From assembly GCA_963714405.1 (NCBI GenBank), contig CAVQOH010000006.1, positions 248,001 to 312,000 on the forward strand: a DNA stretch of 64,000 nt, written 5' to 3'. The translations under genes and the position numbers were made by a program. The notes under the pieces were generated by a model. It was not told the origin of the DNA. It saw only the letters and a program-made list of their open reading frames with translations, and searched no databases. Source of the DNA: JAZGGS01 sp963714405. GTDB lineage: Bacteria > Bacteroidota > Ignavibacteria > Ignavibacteriales > Ignavibacteriaceae. Within the stretch, counting starts at the first letter, position 1, and each line of letters opens with the position of its first letter. Positions 26,753-36,381 of this stretch are shown here, one piece after another.

Positions 26753-27802
26753 ATGAATACTGAAGAACTGAATGAACGGGAAAAGATTATTCTTAGATCT
26801 GTTATTAGGCAGTTTATTTTAACTGCTTCTCCTGTTGGTTCAAGAAATATTACAAAAAAGTATGATATGGGAATTTCAGCTGCAACCGTACGTAATATTA
26901 TGGCTGATCTTGAAGATTCTGGTTACATAAACCACCCTCACACTTCTGCAGGAAGGGTACCAACTGATAAGGGTTACAGGTATTATGTAGATTCACTTAT
27001 GCATGTAAAGGAAATAAAAAGCAAAGAGCGAGAGTTAATTAAAAAAGGATTAAACGTTGAGTTTGATGAAACAGATGAACTTGTTAGAATAACTTCAAAG
27101 CTGCTTAGTACAATTACCAACCAGCTTGCCTGCGTAACATATCCAAACTTAGAATCAGGAATACTTGAAAAACTTCAAATTGTTTCACTTACATCATCAA
27201 GAATTTTAGTAATTGTAAGCATTAAATCAGGCCTTATAAAAACTATCACTCTAGAACTTACAAGTAAGATTAAAGAATCACAGGTTGAATCTGTACAAAA
27301 CCTGCTTAATGAAAGGCTCGCGGGATTAAAATTTAAGGAAATACGAAATACCTTTAAAGATAGATTAAAAGATGTTGATGATAAGCAAAAACCAATAGTA
27401 AGATTATTTATTGATTCTGTCGATAAAATATTTAAAGATGAATTTAGCGCCGATAAACTTATTATTACCGGAGCAAAAAATGTAATTCGCCAACCGGAAT
27501 TTGAATCTTCTGAAAACTTCCAAAGCATTGTTGAACTTATGGAAGATAAAGATGTAATAATTCATATTATGGAAAAATCTGGTAAGCAGGATAACGAACA
27601 GGTATTTATTTCAATTGGCAGTGAACTAGCTGAGCGAAAAATGGAACAATACAGTTTTATTAGTAAAGAATACAAACTTGGTGAAACATATGGGACACTT
27701 GGTATTATTGGACCCAAACGAATGGAATATTCAAAAATTGTTGCTATTGTCGATTACCTTGCAAAGATGTTATCACAATTTTTAACGAGCCCCGTTAAGT
27801 AA
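26753..27802 (+). CDS. hrcA: Heat-inducible transcription repressor HrcA
   Basis: 349 residues from the ATG at 26753 (an in-frame TTG lies four codons earlier). Winged-helix DNA-binding domain at about 1-75, with SPVGSRNITKKY, SAATVRNIMADLE and HPHTSAGRVPTDKGYRYYV, all HrcA signatures. The C-terminal part is the GAF-like dimer region, ending in GTLGIIGPKRMEYSKI. HrcA represses chaperone genes through CIRCE. It is followed after 17 bp by grpE and dnaJ, so this is a heat-shock operon, but dnaK is not here and no CIRCE is seen in front of it. Confidence 0.95.
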   Translation: MNTEELNEREKIILRSVIRQFILTASPVGSRNITKKYDMGISAATVRNIMADLEDSGYINHPHTSAGRVPTDKGYRYYVDSLMHVKEIKSKERELIKKGLNVEFDETDELVRITSKLLSTITNQLACVTYPNLESGILEKLQIVSLTSSRILVIVSIKSGLIKTITLELTSKIKESQVESVQNLLNERLAGLKFKEIRNTFKDRLKDVDDKQKPIVRLFIDSVDKIFKDEFSADKLIITGAKNVIRQPEFESSENFQSIVELMEDKDVIIHIMEKSGKQDNEQVFISIGSELAERKMEQYSFISKEYKLGETYGTLGIIGPKRMEYSKIVAIVDYLAKMLSQFLTSPVK

Positions 27803-27819
27803 TTAAGGAGATTTTTTAT

Positions 27820-28473
27820 ATGCCAAAAAAAGATAAATTAAAAAATAAAGAACAAAATATTAATGAAATCAAGGAAGAAGATAATAAGGATATGCTGGGA
27901 AATAACGAAAACATTGAACAACCTGAAGATGTAGAAGAAGAAATTAAGGAAACCGATATTACAGCAGAACTTGAAGCAAAAGTAAATGAGCTGCAGGATA
28001 AACTGTTGAGAAAAGCTGCTGAATTTGAAAATTATAAACGTAGAACTGAAAATGATCAATTGAATTTACTTAGCTTTGCCGCAGAATCATTTATTACAAA
28101 GATTCTCCCTGTAGTGGATGATTTCGAGCGATCGCTTGATCATATAAAAGATACAGACAGTGCGGAAGCTATTAAAGAAGGTATAATGCTTGTTTATAAT
28201 AAACTTAAGAAAATTCTTGATGAACAGGGTGTTAAAAAAATTGACGCTGTAGGTAAACCTTTTAATGTTGATTATCATGATGCACTGATGCAGGTAAAAG
28301 ATGAAACAGTTCCTCCACATACAGTGATTGAAGAAGTTGAAAAAGGATATATGTATAAAGATAAAGTTTTAAGGCACGCAAAAGTTATTGTAAGCGAAGA
28401 TTTAAGCCTGAAAGAAAATCAAAATGATAGTGTCGAAAATACTTCCACTGAAAATGATGAGAATGAGAAATGA
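27820..28473 (+). CDS. grpE: Nucleotide exchange factor GrpE
   Basis: 217 residues. An acidic, charged N-terminus (about 1-50) leads into the long dimerising helix (LEAKVNELQDKLLRKAAEFENYKRR), then the beta-domain signature VEKGYMYKDKVLRHAKVIVS. It releases ADP from DnaK. AAGGAG lies 11 bases before the ATG. The stop overlaps the dnaJ start as ATGA, implying coupled translation. Confidence 0.95.
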   Translation: MPKKDKLKNKEQNINEIKEEDNKDMLGNNENIEQPEDVEEEIKETDITAELEAKVNELQDKLLRKAAEFENYKRRTENDQLNLLSFAAESFITKILPVVDDFERSLDHIKDTDSAEAIKEGIMLVYNKLKKILDEQGVKKIDAVGKPFNVDYHDALMQVKDETVPPHTVIEEVEKGYMYKDKVLRHAKVIVSEDLSLKENQNDSVENTSTENDENEK

Positions 28474-29618
28474 GTAAACGTGATTATTATGAAGTTCTGG
28501 GTATTGAAAGAAATGCATCACAGGATGAAATAAAAAAAGCATACCGTAAACTTGCAATGCAGTTTCATCCGGATAGAAATCCTGGTGATAAGCAGGCTGA
28601 AGAAAAATTTAAAGAAGCTGCGGAAGCTTATGAAATTTTAAGTCACAGTGATAAAAAAGCTAAATATGATAGGTTTGGTCATGACGGTGTGCGAGGAAGC
28701 CAGTTTGGTTCTCAAGGATTCTCAACAATGAATGACATTTTTTCTCACTTTTCTGATATATTCGGAGGTTCTTCAATCTTTGATGATTTTTTTGCAGGTG
28801 GTTCCGGTAGAAGCCGTGGAAGAAGAAGTTCCGGAGTTCCGGGAGCAGATTTACGTGTAACACTTAAACTTACTCTTGAAGAAATTGCAAAAGGTGTTAA
28901 TAAAAAAATCAAAATTAAAAAACACGTTAATTGTACAAGTTGTTCAGGCACAGGAGCTGAGGCTGGCACATCAAAAAATACTTGCCCTGTTTGCCATGGT
29001 AGTGGAGAGGTAAAATCTGTTTCAAGATCAGTTTTTGGACAGTTTGTAAATATAACAACCTGCAATAACTGTAATGGCGAAGGCAATGTAATCAATTCTC
29101 CGTGCAAAAAATGTATGGGTGATGGTAGAGTTCAGGAAGAAAGAACTATAAATATTGAAGTACCGCATGGTGTTTATGAAGGTAGTTACATGACTTTACG
29201 TGGTGAAGGTAACGCCGGTAAAAGAGGAGGTCCGTCTGGAAATATTATTGTTGTGTTCCAGGAACAATCACACGAATATTTTATAAGAGAAGAGGAAGAT
29301 ATTATTTATAATCTTTTCATTACTTATCCTGAAGCCGTTCTTGGTGCAGATGTGGAAGTGCCAACACTTAATGGCAAGGCTATGCTTAAAATAGATCCGG
29401 GAACTCAACCCGGTAAGCTCTTAAAAATGAGGGGAAAAGGACTTGGGCGTTTAAATTCAAATGGTGTTGGCGATCAACTTGTGAAAGTTAACATTGCTGT
29501 ACCGCAAAAAGTTAGTTCAAAAGAAAAAGAAATGCTAAAAGTGCTGGGTGAAATGCCAAATATTAAATCTTCATCAAAAAATGAAGCTAAAAACTTTTTT
29601 AAACGGTTTGGATTATAA
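28470..29618 (+). CDS. dnaJ: Chaperone protein DnaJ
   Basis: 382 residues. J-domain at about 1-70 with FHPDRNPGD (the HPD loop that stimulates DnaK), a Gly/Phe-rich stretch at about 72-130, four CxxCxGxG zinc repeats (CTSCSGTG, CPVCHGSG, CNNCNGEG, CKKCMGDG) at about 152-222, then the C-terminal substrate-binding domains (LTLRGEGNAG, TLNGKAMLKI, LKMRGKGLG). All parts of a type I DnaJ are intact. Partner of the upstream GrpE; DnaK is encoded elsewhere. Confidence 0.97.
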   Translation: MSKRDYYEVLGIERNASQDEIKKAYRKLAMQFHPDRNPGDKQAEEKFKEAAEAYEILSHSDKKAKYDRFGHDGVRGSQFGSQGFSTMNDIFSHFSDIFGGSSIFDDFFAGGSGRSRGRRSSGVPGADLRVTLKLTLEEIAKGVNKKIKIKKHVNCTSCSGTGAEAGTSKNTCPVCHGSGEVKSVSRSVFGQFVNITTCNNCNGEGNVINSPCKKCMGDGRVQEERTINIEVPHGVYEGSYMTLRGEGNAGKRGGPSGNIIVVFQEQSHEYFIREEEDIIYNLFITYPEAVLGADVEVPTLNGKAMLKIDPGTQPGKLLKMRGKGLGRLNSNGVGDQLVKVNIAVPQKVSSKEKEMLKVLGEMPNIKSSSKNEAKNFFKRFGL

Positions 29619-29711
29619 AAAAAAGTCTGGGATAAATCTTCTGCTTGCCCTCTAATTTTCCTTTAATTATATTTTGATTAGAGGAATACTACTTAAAATT
29701 ATTTTTACTTA

Positions 29712-30200
29712 ATGCTAAAAAAGCTTTCAGAAAAGATTGGTTTTACACAAACTGAAATCAAAGTTATTCTATTCCTCGGGATTATTTTTCTAATTGGTGC
29801 AACTTTCAGTATTATTAAAAATAGTTACAAAAGCGAATATGTAAATTTTGATTATTCTGAACAGGATAGCCTATTTTCACTTTACAAGCAGAATTTTTTA
29901 AACAAAGATGAAATGCAGGATGAAAGTGTTGATATTAAACAGGAAGTTTTAGAACTTAAACCATTAAATTTTGAAAAGAATAAAAAACCGCCTCCTCCGG
30001 CTGAAAAAAGTATCAACATAAACCTGGCTGAATTAAACCAGCTAATTAGTTTGCCCGGAATAGGTGAAAAAACAGCGGAAAAAATAATATTACTGAGACA
30101 AAAAAGAGGTGAATTTAAAAAACTTGAAGAATTGATGGATGTTAAAGGTATTGGTGAACAAAAATTTAACAAAATAAAAAAGTTTTTATATATTGAATAA
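29712..30200 (+). CDS. ComEA-like helix-hairpin-helix protein
   Basis: 162 residues. One membrane segment at about 19-37, a charged linker with a PPPPA stretch, then two helix-hairpin-helix units at about 100-160 (LISLPGIGEKTAEKIILLRQ and ELMDVKGIGEQKFNKIK). ComEA binds incoming DNA at the envelope during transformation; a DNA-uptake role here is inference, since HhH proteins of this size also occur outside competence. Its neighbours downstream include a PilM-like protein, which fits a pilus/competence theme. Confidence 0.75.
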   Translation: MLKKLSEKIGFTQTEIKVILFLGIIFLIGATFSIIKNSYKSEYVNFDYSEQDSLFSLYKQNFLNKDEMQDESVDIKQEVLELKPLNFEKNKKPPPPAEKSININLAELNQLISLPGIGEKTAEKIILLRQKRGEFKKLEELMDVKGIGEQKFNKIKKFLYIE

Positions 30201-30229
30201 TCAAATAAAATTTTTCCTTAGGAGGAATA

Positions 30230-30787
30230 ATGTTGAAAGCAGCTGATCCCTGGTATGTGCATGCTATATTGTATGTCGTTATTGCCATCTTAATTATTTT
30301 ATTAATAAAGGTAGCAATTATAGATCCGAAAGAAGTTGTGGAGATAGAAAAATATAACAGAGTTGAATCACGCCTTAGAATGGATAACATCAAAGAAGCT
30401 GAAATCCTTTGGGAACTAAAATTTGGAAACTTTACAGATGATCTTGATGGACTTGTACAATTTATTAAACAAGATCCTTTTGTAGATAGCGTTGTGAATG
30501 CTTTCGATTCACTTACAATGAAACCAGCAAATCCTTTTAACCCATTAACTCATGGCGAATTTATACCAGACAGCTTATTAAGAACTCCAAAGTCAGGTTT
30601 GTTCTATGTTTTGGCAATTGATACATCTGTTAGTTATGATACTACTATTAACAGGAGAGGAAAAATTACCAAGATTGATACTAATGTTGTTCTTGGAACC
30701 CGGTATTACCTTGAAGATCCTGATGGATATGGTTCGATTGGTAGTGTAGATAACGATGCATTGAAAAATACTGCATCGTGGGAGTGA
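30230..30787 (+). CDS. Unknown single-pass membrane protein next to PilM-like gene
   Basis: 185 residues, not recognised. One membrane helix at about 11-30 leaves the rest (about 155 residues) probably outside the cytoplasm. The soluble part has an acidic helix-rich section (about 38-90), then a stretch with FNPLTHGEFIPDSLL, GLFYVLAIDTSVSYDTT and TRYYLEDPDGYGSIGS that looks beta-rich. A strong AGGAGG lies five to ten bases before the ATG. It sits between a ComEA-like gene and a PilM-like gene (9-bp gap), so it may be a lineage-specific pilus or secretion component. No prepilin leader is visible. Confidence 0.6.
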   Translation: MLKAADPWYVHAILYVVIAILIILLIKVAIIDPKEVVEIEKYNRVESRLRMDNIKEAEILWELKFGNFTDDLDGLVQFIKQDPFVDSVVNAFDSLTMKPANPFNPLTHGEFIPDSLLRTPKSGLFYVLAIDTSVSYDTTINRRGKITKIDTNVVLGTRYYLEDPDGYGSIGSVDNDALKNTASWE

Positions 30788-30796
30788 TATAACTTA

Positions 30797-31723
30797 ATGA
30801 ATGGGTTTGAGAATCATGCGGGATTCAATATAACCAGTACAAAGCTGCAGGTGGTTGAGGTTAAAGGTGAATCAGGAAAAATAAAACTTGCAAACCTACA
30901 CGAGATTTTTTTTTCTGTACCTCTCAATTTTGAAAAAGACAAAGAAACTATCCTGCTGGCAAAACTGCAAGCTGCTTACGATGAATTAAAAATCAAATCA
31001 AAATTAAACTGTAAAACTGTTTCAGTTGCCCTTCCACTAAATATATTTTATGTAATACAGCTGCCTTTTGATAATACTTTACTTTACTGGGATCTTTTAG
31101 AAGAATTCAGGTGGGAACTTTCTGTTTTGTATCCGCATATTCAATCTCAAGAGTTGTCTATTCAGTATTTTGAGATTGAAAAAAATATGTACATAACAAA
31201 AAGTACTGCAATCGTATCAGCTATACCAAGAAAATTTATAGAGCTTGTTGCAAATTTATGCAAAAATAACAGCATAAAATTAAAGTATATTGATAGCGCT
31301 CATTTTGCTGCAGAACGCTCAGTAATATTAAGTGATAAAGCTGTAACACAAGGGTTAACACTAAGCATTCATATTTCTGAAAACACAACTTCAGTTTTAT
31401 ATGCGCTGGATTTTAAACCTATTTATACAATGGTGTGTTCAACAAAAAGTGAAAAGGAAATATTTGATTTCCTTGAAAAAGAACTGAGCAACGAAACAGC
31501 TCATAAAATAAATAGAAAATTTATTTCCGCCGCATATATTTCCGGTGGAAAGGTAACTGCCGAATTAAAACGAAAACTTGAATTTTCAGCCGGAATTAAA
31601 TTATCCAAGTTTAATCCATTCTTTAAAATAGATTTTGAAACTGTTGCTGAAAATAAAAAAATATCCACAGAATCATTAAATTCATTTGCTCCTGCTGCAG
31701 GAATTGCATACAGGGCAGATTGA
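30797..31723 (+). CDS. PilM-like actin-fold protein
   Basis: 308 residues. The N-terminal GFNITSTKLQVVEV and C-terminal AAYISGGKVTAELKRKLE, KFNPF and APAAGIAYRAD follow the layout of PilM/type IV pilus assembly ATPases, whose phosphate-binding loops are the matching glycine turns. Here the first loop (NITSTKL) lacks the second glycine usual in PilM, so ATP binding is uncertain. No pilN, pilO or pilQ follows. It is probably the cytoplasmic ring component of a type IV pilus-like or type II secretion-like machine; moderate confidence. Confidence 0.6.
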   Translation: MNGFENHAGFNITSTKLQVVEVKGESGKIKLANLHEIFFSVPLNFEKDKETILLAKLQAAYDELKIKSKLNCKTVSVALPLNIFYVIQLPFDNTLLYWDLLEEFRWELSVLYPHIQSQELSIQYFEIEKNMYITKSTAIVSAIPRKFIELVANLCKNNSIKLKYIDSAHFAAERSVILSDKAVTQGLTLSIHISENTTSVLYALDFKPIYTMVCSTKSEKEIFDFLEKELSNETAHKINRKFISAAYISGGKVTAELKRKLEFSAGIKLSKFNPFFKIDFETVAENKKISTESLNSFAPAAGIAYRAD

Positions 31724-31768
31724 CTTTTCCCTTCTTTAGCATTAATTAAATAAATATCTTCTGTTATT

Positions 31769-32320
31769 ATGAAAATGAGAATTATATCAGGTGAAGCAAA
31801 AGGAAGGCATATATTTGTTCCTAAATCTGATTTGATAAGACCTACAACAGACCGCGTAAGGGAAACACTTTTTAATTTGTTGAATAATAAAATTTCATTT
31901 GAAGGGGTTACGGTTCTTGATCTTTATGCGGGTTCGGGATCGTTAGGATTGGAGTGCATTAGCCGTGGCGCACTAAAAGTGGATTTTGTTGAAAAAAACT
32001 ACTTAATTAAAAAAAACTTGGAACGGAATATTGAATTGCTAGATGCAACCAACAAGTGCAGAATTTTTAACACCTCGGCACTAAGTTTTTCAAGTAAGAT
32101 TAAAGATGACAAATATGATCTGATACTAGCTGATCCTCCTTTTTTTAAAGAAGATATTTACGATGTAGTAGTAAACCTAATAATAAATAAATTTTTACAT
32201 CAAGAAGCAGAAATAATTGTAGAAAGATCAATTCAAACAAAAGAAAAAGATCAAATAAATTTTAAATCAGAACCATTCAAAAAAATAGGTGATACTTGTC
32301 TCTACTCAATTACTTACTGA
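31769..32320 (+). CDS. rsmD: 16S rRNA (guanine(966)-N(2))-methyltransferase RsmD
   Basis: 183 residues. The N-terminal MRIISGEAKGR and RPTTDRVRETLFN are RsmD signatures, followed by SAM motif I LDLYAGSGSLGLE and catalytic DPPF (in LILADPPFF). It methylates G966 of 16S rRNA. The start may be this ATG or the second one two codons on. The 3' end overlaps the start of the next gene by 25 bases. Confidence 0.92.
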   Translation: MKMRIISGEAKGRHIFVPKSDLIRPTTDRVRETLFNLLNNKISFEGVTVLDLYAGSGSLGLECISRGALKVDFVEKNYLIKKNLERNIELLDATNKCRIFNTSALSFSSKIKDDKYDLILADPPFFKEDIYDVVVNLIINKFLHQEAEIIVERSIQTKEKDQINFKSEPFKKIGDTCLYSITY

Positions 32321-34404
32321 ATATTTTTGCAATCGTTCTTTTATTCTCAATTAATGCAGCTTCTCAACAATTTCAGCGCAAACTGGATCTCTTTCCAATT
32401 TATGATGGCGAAGGACTAATAAAAAATATTTATTCCGGGGGACATAATAATATTGAACATCAATTTATAGATATTGATACAGATGAAGATTATGATCTCT
32501 TTTTTTTAGAAAGTGATGGAACTTACGGATGGTATGAAAATACTGGAAATAAATTCACTCCTGAATTTGAATACTCAGTTTCAACAATTGGTAATTTTAT
32601 TTTTTCTGATTGGTTTTATTTTGTTGATATGGATGGAGATAATGATCTGGATTATTTTACGGGTAATGTAGATCATATTTCTTATTATGAAAACAGCGGC
32701 AACAACAGTTTGCCGGTATTCATTTTAGATATGGCTGAAGTTTTGGATAGTGCGGGTCTGCCCATTCTAAGCGAATTTGGGAGCAATCCGGTTTTTACTG
32801 ATGTTGATGGTGATAACGATTACGATTTTTTAACCGGAAATTCTGCAGGCACCCTAACCTATTACGAAAATATTGGAACTCAGCAATCCTTTAATTTTAA
32901 ATTTATAACAAACCAGTGGCAGAATATTGTTATAATCGGATCTGTACAGAATAATTTTAGGCATGGTGCAAGTTCAATTGATTTTATTGATATTGATAAT
33001 GATAACGATCTTGATCTGTTCTGGGGAGATTTTTTTAGCAAAAGCATGTACTTTATAGAAAACCAGGGAACTGCATCTTCACCAAACATGCAGCTTCTTT
33101 CTAATGTTTACCCTATAAATGAAGACAGCATAAATACAAGCGGATTCAATATGCCCCGCTTTGCAGATATTGATGCTGATAATGATTATGATTTATTTGT
33201 ATCAGTTCTATTTGATCCAACCGTTCCGCAGTCACTAATGTTTTACAAAAATAATGGTTCACCTGCGACATCTAATCATTCGCTTTTTACTGAATCTTAT
33301 TTAAGAACTCTTGATGTTGGGAATAACTGTGTTCCATCTTTTATTGATATTGATAATGATAATGATTTGGATTTGATTTTGGGATCACTAAATAATCCTT
33401 TAGGTACACTACACTTTCTTAAAAATACAGGAACACCTTCAAATCCATCATTCGAATATTTTGATTCATCTTATTTTGATATTGAAAGCGATTTAAGTGT
33501 ATATCCAACTTTAGCTGATCTTGATAATGACAACGATTTTGATATGATTGTTGGTAAGTTTAATGGTAAGCTTTTATTATATAACAATTCCGGAAGTTCC
33601 TCTAATCCTACATTTTCTGCTGGTGAAACATTACTTGATAACAACGGTGTTGAAATTGATATTGGCACTTCAGCGGTTCCATTTCTATTTGATATAGATA
33701 ATGATTCAGATAATGATTTAATTATTGGCGGATTTAATGGAAAAATAAATTTATACCTGAATACAGGAGATTCATCAATCTATCAATTCACACATATTCC
33801 CGATTATTTTGATTCTGTTGATGTTGGAGACAACAGTACACCGTTCATAGTTGATTATAATTTTGATGGTGTGAATGATCTGTTTAGCGGGAGCAGGAAT
33901 GGTGATCTTTTTTATTTTCAAAATGAAGGTACAAATGACAATCCCATCTGGAATGAAATTACAAATTCATTTATTGAAAATAATTTTGGTGCGAATACTG
34001 CCCCGTATCTTGTTGATATTGATAATGATACTGATATGGATTTATTCCTTGGAAATGTAAAGGGAGGTTTATATCTTTATGTTAATACAATAGTATCAAA
34101 TGTTGCTAACCGGGAAACAGAAGGCTTAGAAACATTCAATATAAAAGCTTTTCCAAACCCGTTTAATCCCAGCGTTTCACTTAGTATCCATTTAGATGAA
34201 GGAATGAATTTAATACTTGATATTTATAACATTTTAGGTGAAAAAGTTAAACAGGTATTTAATGATTTCCTTCCCGCAGGAGAACATAAACTCACCTGGG
34301 ATGGGAAAAATGAAGAAAATAAAATTTTATCTTCTGGTCACTATATTGTTTCTGCCAGAACACTTAATACAACTAAATCGCTAAAGATAACTTTTCTTAA
34401 ATAA
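32296..34404 (+). CDS. Secreted FG-GAP/VCBS-repeat protein with T9SS sorting domain
   Basis: About 702 residues if it begins at the TTG at 32296, inside the end of rsmD; that start gives a proper signal peptide (hydrophobic to INAASQ) and no ATG in frame does. The body holds about ten repeats built on a calcium-loop-like acidic motif (DIDNDNDLDLFWG, DVDGDNDYDFLTG, DLDNDNDFDMIVG), each followed by a YYEN/YLNTG strand, consistent with a beta-propeller. A T9SS type A domain closes it (FPNPFNPSVS ... LKITFLK). Probably surface-exposed or released; ligand unknown. Confidence 0.85.
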   Translation: MSLLNYLLNIFAIVLLFSINAASQQFQRKLDLFPIYDGEGLIKNIYSGGHNNIEHQFIDIDTDEDYDLFFLESDGTYGWYENTGNKFTPEFEYSVSTIGNFIFSDWFYFVDMDGDNDLDYFTGNVDHISYYENSGNNSLPVFILDMAEVLDSAGLPILSEFGSNPVFTDVDGDNDYDFLTGNSAGTLTYYENIGTQQSFNFKFITNQWQNIVIIGSVQNNFRHGASSIDFIDIDNDNDLDLFWGDFFSKSMYFIENQGTASSPNMQLLSNVYPINEDSINTSGFNMPRFADIDADNDYDLFVSVLFDPTVPQSLMFYKNNGSPATSNHSLFTESYLRTLDVGNNCVPSFIDIDNDNDLDLILGSLNNPLGTLHFLKNTGTPSNPSFEYFDSSYFDIESDLSVYPTLADLDNDNDFDMIVGKFNGKLLLYNNSGSSSNPTFSAGETLLDNNGVEIDIGTSAVPFLFDIDNDSDNDLIIGGFNGKINLYLNTGDSSIYQFTHIPDYFDSVDVGDNSTPFIVDYNFDGVNDLFSGSRNGDLFYFQNEGTNDNPIWNEITNSFIENNFGANTAPYLVDIDNDTDMDLFLGNVKGGLYLYVNTIVSNVANRETEGLETFNIKAFPNPFNPSVSLSIHLDEGMNLILDIYNILGEKVKQVFNDFLPAGEHKLTWDGKNEENKILSSGHYIVSARTLNTTKSLKITFLK

Positions 34405-34428
34405 GTTTTATTTAGTAAGGAAAAAATA

Positions 34429-36372
34429 ATGAAGAAAATAATAATGTTTTGTACAGTATTGTGTGTTTTAACAGCATTTGTTAATCGTGCACAAACTAAC
34501 ATTGATCTTATTGGAACACTTAATCCTTATCCTGCAATCGGATATAATGATATTTGGGCATATGTTGATGGATCAGGAATAGAGTATGCGCTACTAGGTA
34601 CACGCCATGGCACATCAATTGTAAGATTAGATGATCCTGCAAATCCACAGGAAGTTGCTTTTATACCCGGCCCACCATCCATTTGGCGAGATATAAAAGT
34701 TCATCAAAACTATGCATATACCGTAACGGAAGAAACCGGCACGGGACAGGGATTGCAGATTATTGATTTATCAAACTTACCCACCTCTGCAGCTTTAGTT
34801 AATACTATTGATACATGGTTCAACCGCGCGCATAATATTTATATCGATAACGGCTACGCTTATGTGATTGGAACAAATGGCGGAGGAGGTATGCATATAC
34901 TTGATCTTTCTGATCCGGTTAATCCAACCAGAACCGCTTATTACACTGGAAGCGATTATATACACGATGTATACGTATGGAATGATACCGTTGTTGCCAG
35001 TGCAGAAGATACTTATGATTTAGTTGATGTAAGTGATAAATCAAATCCACAATGGATTTCATCCAGCGCTGCAATACCCGGTATTTATGCACACGCCGGA
35101 TGGATGACCGAAGATAAAAGATATTTTTATGCAACCGAAGAATTCAACACTGTTGATATAACAGTTTGGGATTTGCAGGATAGAAACACCTGGGATTTGG
35201 TTGTATCTTCCTGGCAAACAAGCAGCAATGCTACCGTTCATAATCTTTTTATACTTGGCAACTACGCTCATATTTCTTACTACACAGATGGTTATGTAGT
35301 ATTGGATATTTCTGATCCTGAATCACCATTTTTAGCAGGAGAATATTCAACTTCAGAAATGTGGGGAGTCTATCCATATCTTCCTTCAGGATTAACAATC
35401 TGTTCCGATATGGATGACGGACTCTATGTCTTCCAATTTAACGGAGCAAACATTGCACCTGTAATATCTCATACACCGATAACAGAAATTTTTAACAGTG
35501 ATCCTGTATCTGTTAGTGCATCTATTAATGATGATGGAACAATAACCGATGCAAATTTACGTTACCGAACAATTATAAATGGATCAACAAGTGCTTGGAA
35601 TTTGGTGACAGATCCAAACGGACCAAGTGGTAATATATACGAATTTGAAATTCCAGGACAGCAAGATGATGCAATTGTGGAATATTATTTATCCGCGCAG
35701 GATAATGATAACAATACCACTACCCTTCCTGAAGGAGGATCAGGGATAAATCCGCCGGGCAGTACACCTCCTTCTACTTTTTTCTCTTATAATATAATGA
35801 TTCCAGGAATTCCTCTGATCAGTTCATTTTCTCCAACCGGGGATACTACAATTACACCAACCGGCAGTGTTGCTTTTAATGTAGACGCAATGGATACTAG
35901 TGGTTTTAGTTTAAATTATTCATGGTGGAAAAACGGTGAGCAGCTTCCTAATACTGGTGATTTTTACCTTTATGTTTCGAATTCAGGACTTCCTGTTCCT
36001 AGAACAGACAGCATAGAAGTAAAAGTTACTAACGGGCACAACGAAGTTAATGTAAAATGGTTGGTTCATGTTGACAATCCGTCCTCTGTAAATGGCAGTA
36101 ATAAACCGCTTTCATATACTCTTTATCAAAATTATCCAAACCCATTTAATCCATCAACACAGATAAAATTTTCTATTGCTCAAAATGAATTTGTTAATCT
36201 TTCTGTATTTAATTTACTTGGCGAAAAAGTTGACGAGCTAATAAATGAATCATTAGCAGCAGGTCAATATTCAGTTAGTTTTAATGCTGCGGGATTTTCC
36301 TCAGGAGTATATATCGCAAAAATCCAGGCAGGTTCTTTTAAGCAATTTATTAAAATGTCTCTTTTAAAGTAG
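34429..36372 (+). CDS. Choice-of-anchor B (LVIVD-repeat) protein with T9SS sorting domain
   Basis: 647 residues. Signal peptide at about 1-22. Residues about 25-350 are LVIVD-type repeats (LQIIDLSNL, MHILDLSDPVNPT, LVDVSDKSNPQ, YVVLDISDPESP) forming a propeller of the choice-of-anchor B type. Then come Ig-like sections and a T9SS type A domain (NYPNPFNPSTQ ... KMSLLK). AAGGA precedes the ATG. It follows the VCBS protein by 24 bp and precedes a CX4CH lipoprotein by 9 bp, so the three may be one transcript. Function unknown. Confidence 0.88.
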   Translation: MKKIIMFCTVLCVLTAFVNRAQTNIDLIGTLNPYPAIGYNDIWAYVDGSGIEYALLGTRHGTSIVRLDDPANPQEVAFIPGPPSIWRDIKVHQNYAYTVTEETGTGQGLQIIDLSNLPTSAALVNTIDTWFNRAHNIYIDNGYAYVIGTNGGGGMHILDLSDPVNPTRTAYYTGSDYIHDVYVWNDTVVASAEDTYDLVDVSDKSNPQWISSSAAIPGIYAHAGWMTEDKRYFYATEEFNTVDITVWDLQDRNTWDLVVSSWQTSSNATVHNLFILGNYAHISYYTDGYVVLDISDPESPFLAGEYSTSEMWGVYPYLPSGLTICSDMDDGLYVFQFNGANIAPVISHTPITEIFNSDPVSVSASINDDGTITDANLRYRTIINGSTSAWNLVTDPNGPSGNIYEFEIPGQQDDAIVEYYLSAQDNDNNTTTLPEGGSGINPPGSTPPSTFFSYNIMIPGIPLISSFSPTGDTTITPTGSVAFNVDAMDTSGFSLNYSWWKNGEQLPNTGDFYLYVSNSGLPVPRTDSIEVKVTNGHNEVNVKWLVHVDNPSSVNGSNKPLSYTLYQNYPNPFNPSTQIKFSIAQNEFVNLSVFNLLGEKVDELINESLAAGQYSVSFNAAGFSSGVYIAKIQAGSFKQFIKMSLLK

Positions 36373-36381
36373 GGGAAGTTA

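Noticed and set aside
29649..29684. Hairpin CCTCTAAT/ATTAGAGG after dnaJ
   Set aside because: The 20-base loop and absence of a T-run make a terminator unlikely; an AT-rich chance pairing is enough.
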